The notes below the pieces were generated by a model. It was given only the letters and a program-made list of their open reading frames with translations. It was not told the DNA's origin and did no database searches. The translations under genes were made by a program, and so were the position numbers. Shown here in pieces: positions 62,111-64,000 of a DNA stretch of 64,000 nucleotides; the first letter of the stretch is position 1; each line of letters begins with the position of its first letter. Origin of the DNA: Loripinus fragilis. Its lineage: Eukaryota; Mollusca; Bivalvia; Lucinida; Lucinidae. The stretch lies in the NCBI GenBank assembly GCA_964019695.1, contig CAXHUL010000503.1:930001-994000 (forward strand), read 5' to 3'.

Positions 62111-63776
62111 TGCAAAGATATAAGTACAGAATGATTGCAAAGGAATGTGTCATAATATAACTAAACTTATTTCTTATGAAAAAAAATATACAGAAACCAT
62201 GCTAATTCTACTTCTAATCTTTATGTACTTTATATTAAAGCTGCATACTCTGTAACTAAGAACATTTTTCGAAAAAAATATTTCCTTTTTAAATCATTTG
62301 TAAAAGTAGAATTAAGTTATATTAATGTCACAATAAATCTAATTTCTACAGCTGAAAACTGCATGGAAAAGTGAATTATCTTATAAAAACAAGTGCTTTT
62401 TCTCTTATTTGTAATTATTTGCGTCCCTCCAATAATTCTAGACAGGTAATTTTTAACATAAATGCTGTTGTTTTGGTACTAATAATTTGTTAATTATGAC
62501 GAAAAAGGTAAAATGTATACCTGAATTCTAGTATTTTTACTGTGTTCTTGAAAAATAGAAACATTATTTCTAAAATGAAAAGATCAAAAGTTACAGACTA
62601 TGCAGCTTTAAACTAGCGCACAATATGAACCAAACTCGGAGGTTGGTGCTAGAGAACCCTGTAGAGAACCCATTCCTGTCATTTATTCCTTATTCCGTAG
62701 AAAAAGTATTTTATGGGCTTTGGTCCTGGTTTTTTGAGCTGCAGAACATCATTCCCTGCCCCCTTGTGCCAAAAACATTCCGCGCCACCTTGTGCCAGAA
62801 AGCCACCTTCATATAACATGTAAAATAAGGGAACACATATACAGACAAAAGTTTTTGCTGGCACAATGAAACAAAATCCATAATTTTCCTAATTTGTATA
62901 GATGTACTACAACCTTTGAGTAAGGTTAAGTCGGGTATATTCGGACGGACAGCTAAACTCAGGCAGTGACCTTGTTTCATATTTCAAATATTGCAATTAA
63001 AAATAAATTAACTAAGCAGTGAAAATGCTGATGAGGCGGCTCATAAGGAGCCGTCTCGTCTGGATTTACACTGTTTGCAAATGTGTGTCTGAATTTACCT
63101 GATGTCCGAATTTACCCGACTTTAACCTAATGGCTCATTTTATTTCAAAAGATTGATGCATAACAAGTAACATGAGCCAGTCAGCCTGGAACATCTATGT
63201 GTGTCACAATATTATAGTAAATATAAGTAAATATCTGAAACCCCTATTTCTAGATCTATATTTGTAATATTGTAAATACAGCCAGGCTTCAAGACTTTTT
63301 ATTTATCTTCTATGTGCTCTTTATTCCTGAAGGATCCAGGTCTCCATATTATTTATTGCAAGAATCTATACTTTTGAAAATGGTGTAGATCCAGTCTCGA
63401 TCAGCTGGTTCCTGAGGTCAGCTCATCCTGTTTGACACCATTTTATCTTGATAATGAATCAACATTAATAATATGGTTGCACCATAGATTTCAAATTGGA
63501 AAATCAATTAGTGTGAGCTACCAATCAAAAACTTAAATTTGTGCTAATAGGAACACAAGCCTTTGTTAGATCAAGTACAATATGTTAGATGGTATATGTT
63601 CCATGGTATAAAATACATGTACATGGGAATGTATTTCCAGAATTGAGCAAGATAAACCAGAGAATTAATATAATGGTATCTCCACTAGCGAAAGAGAGCA
63701 CACCACCAAGGAAATACTTCCAGCAGCTAAGGACATTCTAGGGGTACGCCAAATGAGCCAACATTTGTATCTGCAG
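62111..63776. other. Intergenic or intronic DNA before the last exon
   Basis: 62940-63125 has a mirrored pair (TAAGTCGGGTATATTCGGAC left, CCGAATTTACCCGACTTTAAC right), a small foldback element with GGCGGCTCATAAGGAGCCGTC at its centre. Otherwise no recognised repeat or gene. It may be an intron of the gene whose exon starts at 63777. Confidence 0.5.
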
Positions 63777-64000
63777 GTGAAAAAAAAAGATCGAGGCTCA
63801 ATGAGAGATGTGATTCTGAGAGTCAAGAGTTTGGCTCGGAACACAAGGAAGAAGAAGAAGTCTCCAAGACAATTCGGACCTTTGTCATACCACAGGAGCT
63901 TGAAGTTATGTCCTTATATCACACCTATATAGCTTCAAGATCAAAAGCTGATAGTGTCATTCGGGGGATTACACTTCCTTCACAAATTAATCAGCGAATG
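63777..64000 (+). CDS. Unrecognised coding exon, cut by the window edge
   Basis: The acceptor is ATTTGTATCTGCAG (ends 63776). From there one frame (phase 1: xGT, then GAA at 63779) stays open for 74 codons to the window end: EKKRSRLNERCDSESQEFGS, EHKEEEEVSKTIRTFVIPQE, LEVMSLYHTYIASRSKADSV, IRGITLPSQINQRM. The first ~30 residues are charged (KKRSR, EHKEEEE), like a disordered linker; the second half is more hydrophobic with regular spacing, as in a folded alpha-helical region. No TE motif and no homology recognised. The open length in an AT-rich region plus a good acceptor make a real exon likely. On the strand of DLEC1 but ~29 kb downstream of its stop, so a different gene. Confidence 0.55.

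Overview
The window is animal nuclear DNA from an invertebrate, most likely a bivalve mollusc. It is AT-rich and has split genes with GT/AG introns. It carries tRNA-headed SINEs, non-LTR and Penelope-like reverse transcriptase relics, several foldback MITE families, hAT-type elements and several tandem arrays. The bivalve call rests on recognising the style of these repeats and is an inference. Repeat-family letters (MITE-A to G, SINE-1 to 3, PLE-A/B) are local labels used only here.

One host gene dominates. Its 3' half runs on the + strand from about 3.6 to 35.0 kb. Eight exons read as the C-terminal part of DLEC1 (deleted in lung and esophageal cancer 1, CFAP81), a ciliary protein with ASH/MSP-like beta-sandwich domains. 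They are 3634-3854, 7333-7550, about 11656-11727 (damaged), 15200-15388 (on the MINUS strand), 19387-19533, 29560-29712 (one-base frameshift), 31211-31334 and 34921-35044 (ends in TAG). Codon phases agree at most junctions. A second, unrecognised coding exon enters at the right edge (63777-64000).

The DLEC1 locus is heavily rearranged. Three exons have each seeded a tandem array whose unit contains exon sequence plus a splice site: 93 bp x7 at 3.8-4.4 kb, 174 bp x13 at 19.4-23.0 kb, and about 146 bp x3 at 29.2-29.6 kb. A non-LTR retrotransposon sits beside exon 3. Its reverse transcriptase half is on the - strand (11.8-13.7 kb) and its endonuclease half on the + strand (16.05-17.0 kb). A 490-bp inverted repeat lies at the two junctions, and the segment between holds the flipped exon 4. 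Inverting that segment alone would put the retrotransposon halves on one strand with matching 23-bp flanking duplications, and would also restore the exon's orientation. This is the most interesting structure in the window. It could be a real inversion or an assembly error.

From 35 to 64 kb no further complete gene is seen. The stretch holds a second copy of the retrotransposon (36.6-38.1 kb, 503-codon open frame, catalytic YADD changed to YADH) and a 17-bp minisatellite (42.8-43.4 kb). It also holds a 6-kb element with long terminal inverted repeats (46.57-52.61 kb), a 4-kb element opening with a CTCACCTGAG-type end (53.05-57.1 kb), a long palindrome (59.2-59.6 kb) and a 23-bp array (60.6-61.0 kb).

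All alignments were made by eye. Repeat boundaries are good to about 5-20 bases, exon boundaries to the base where a splice site is quoted.
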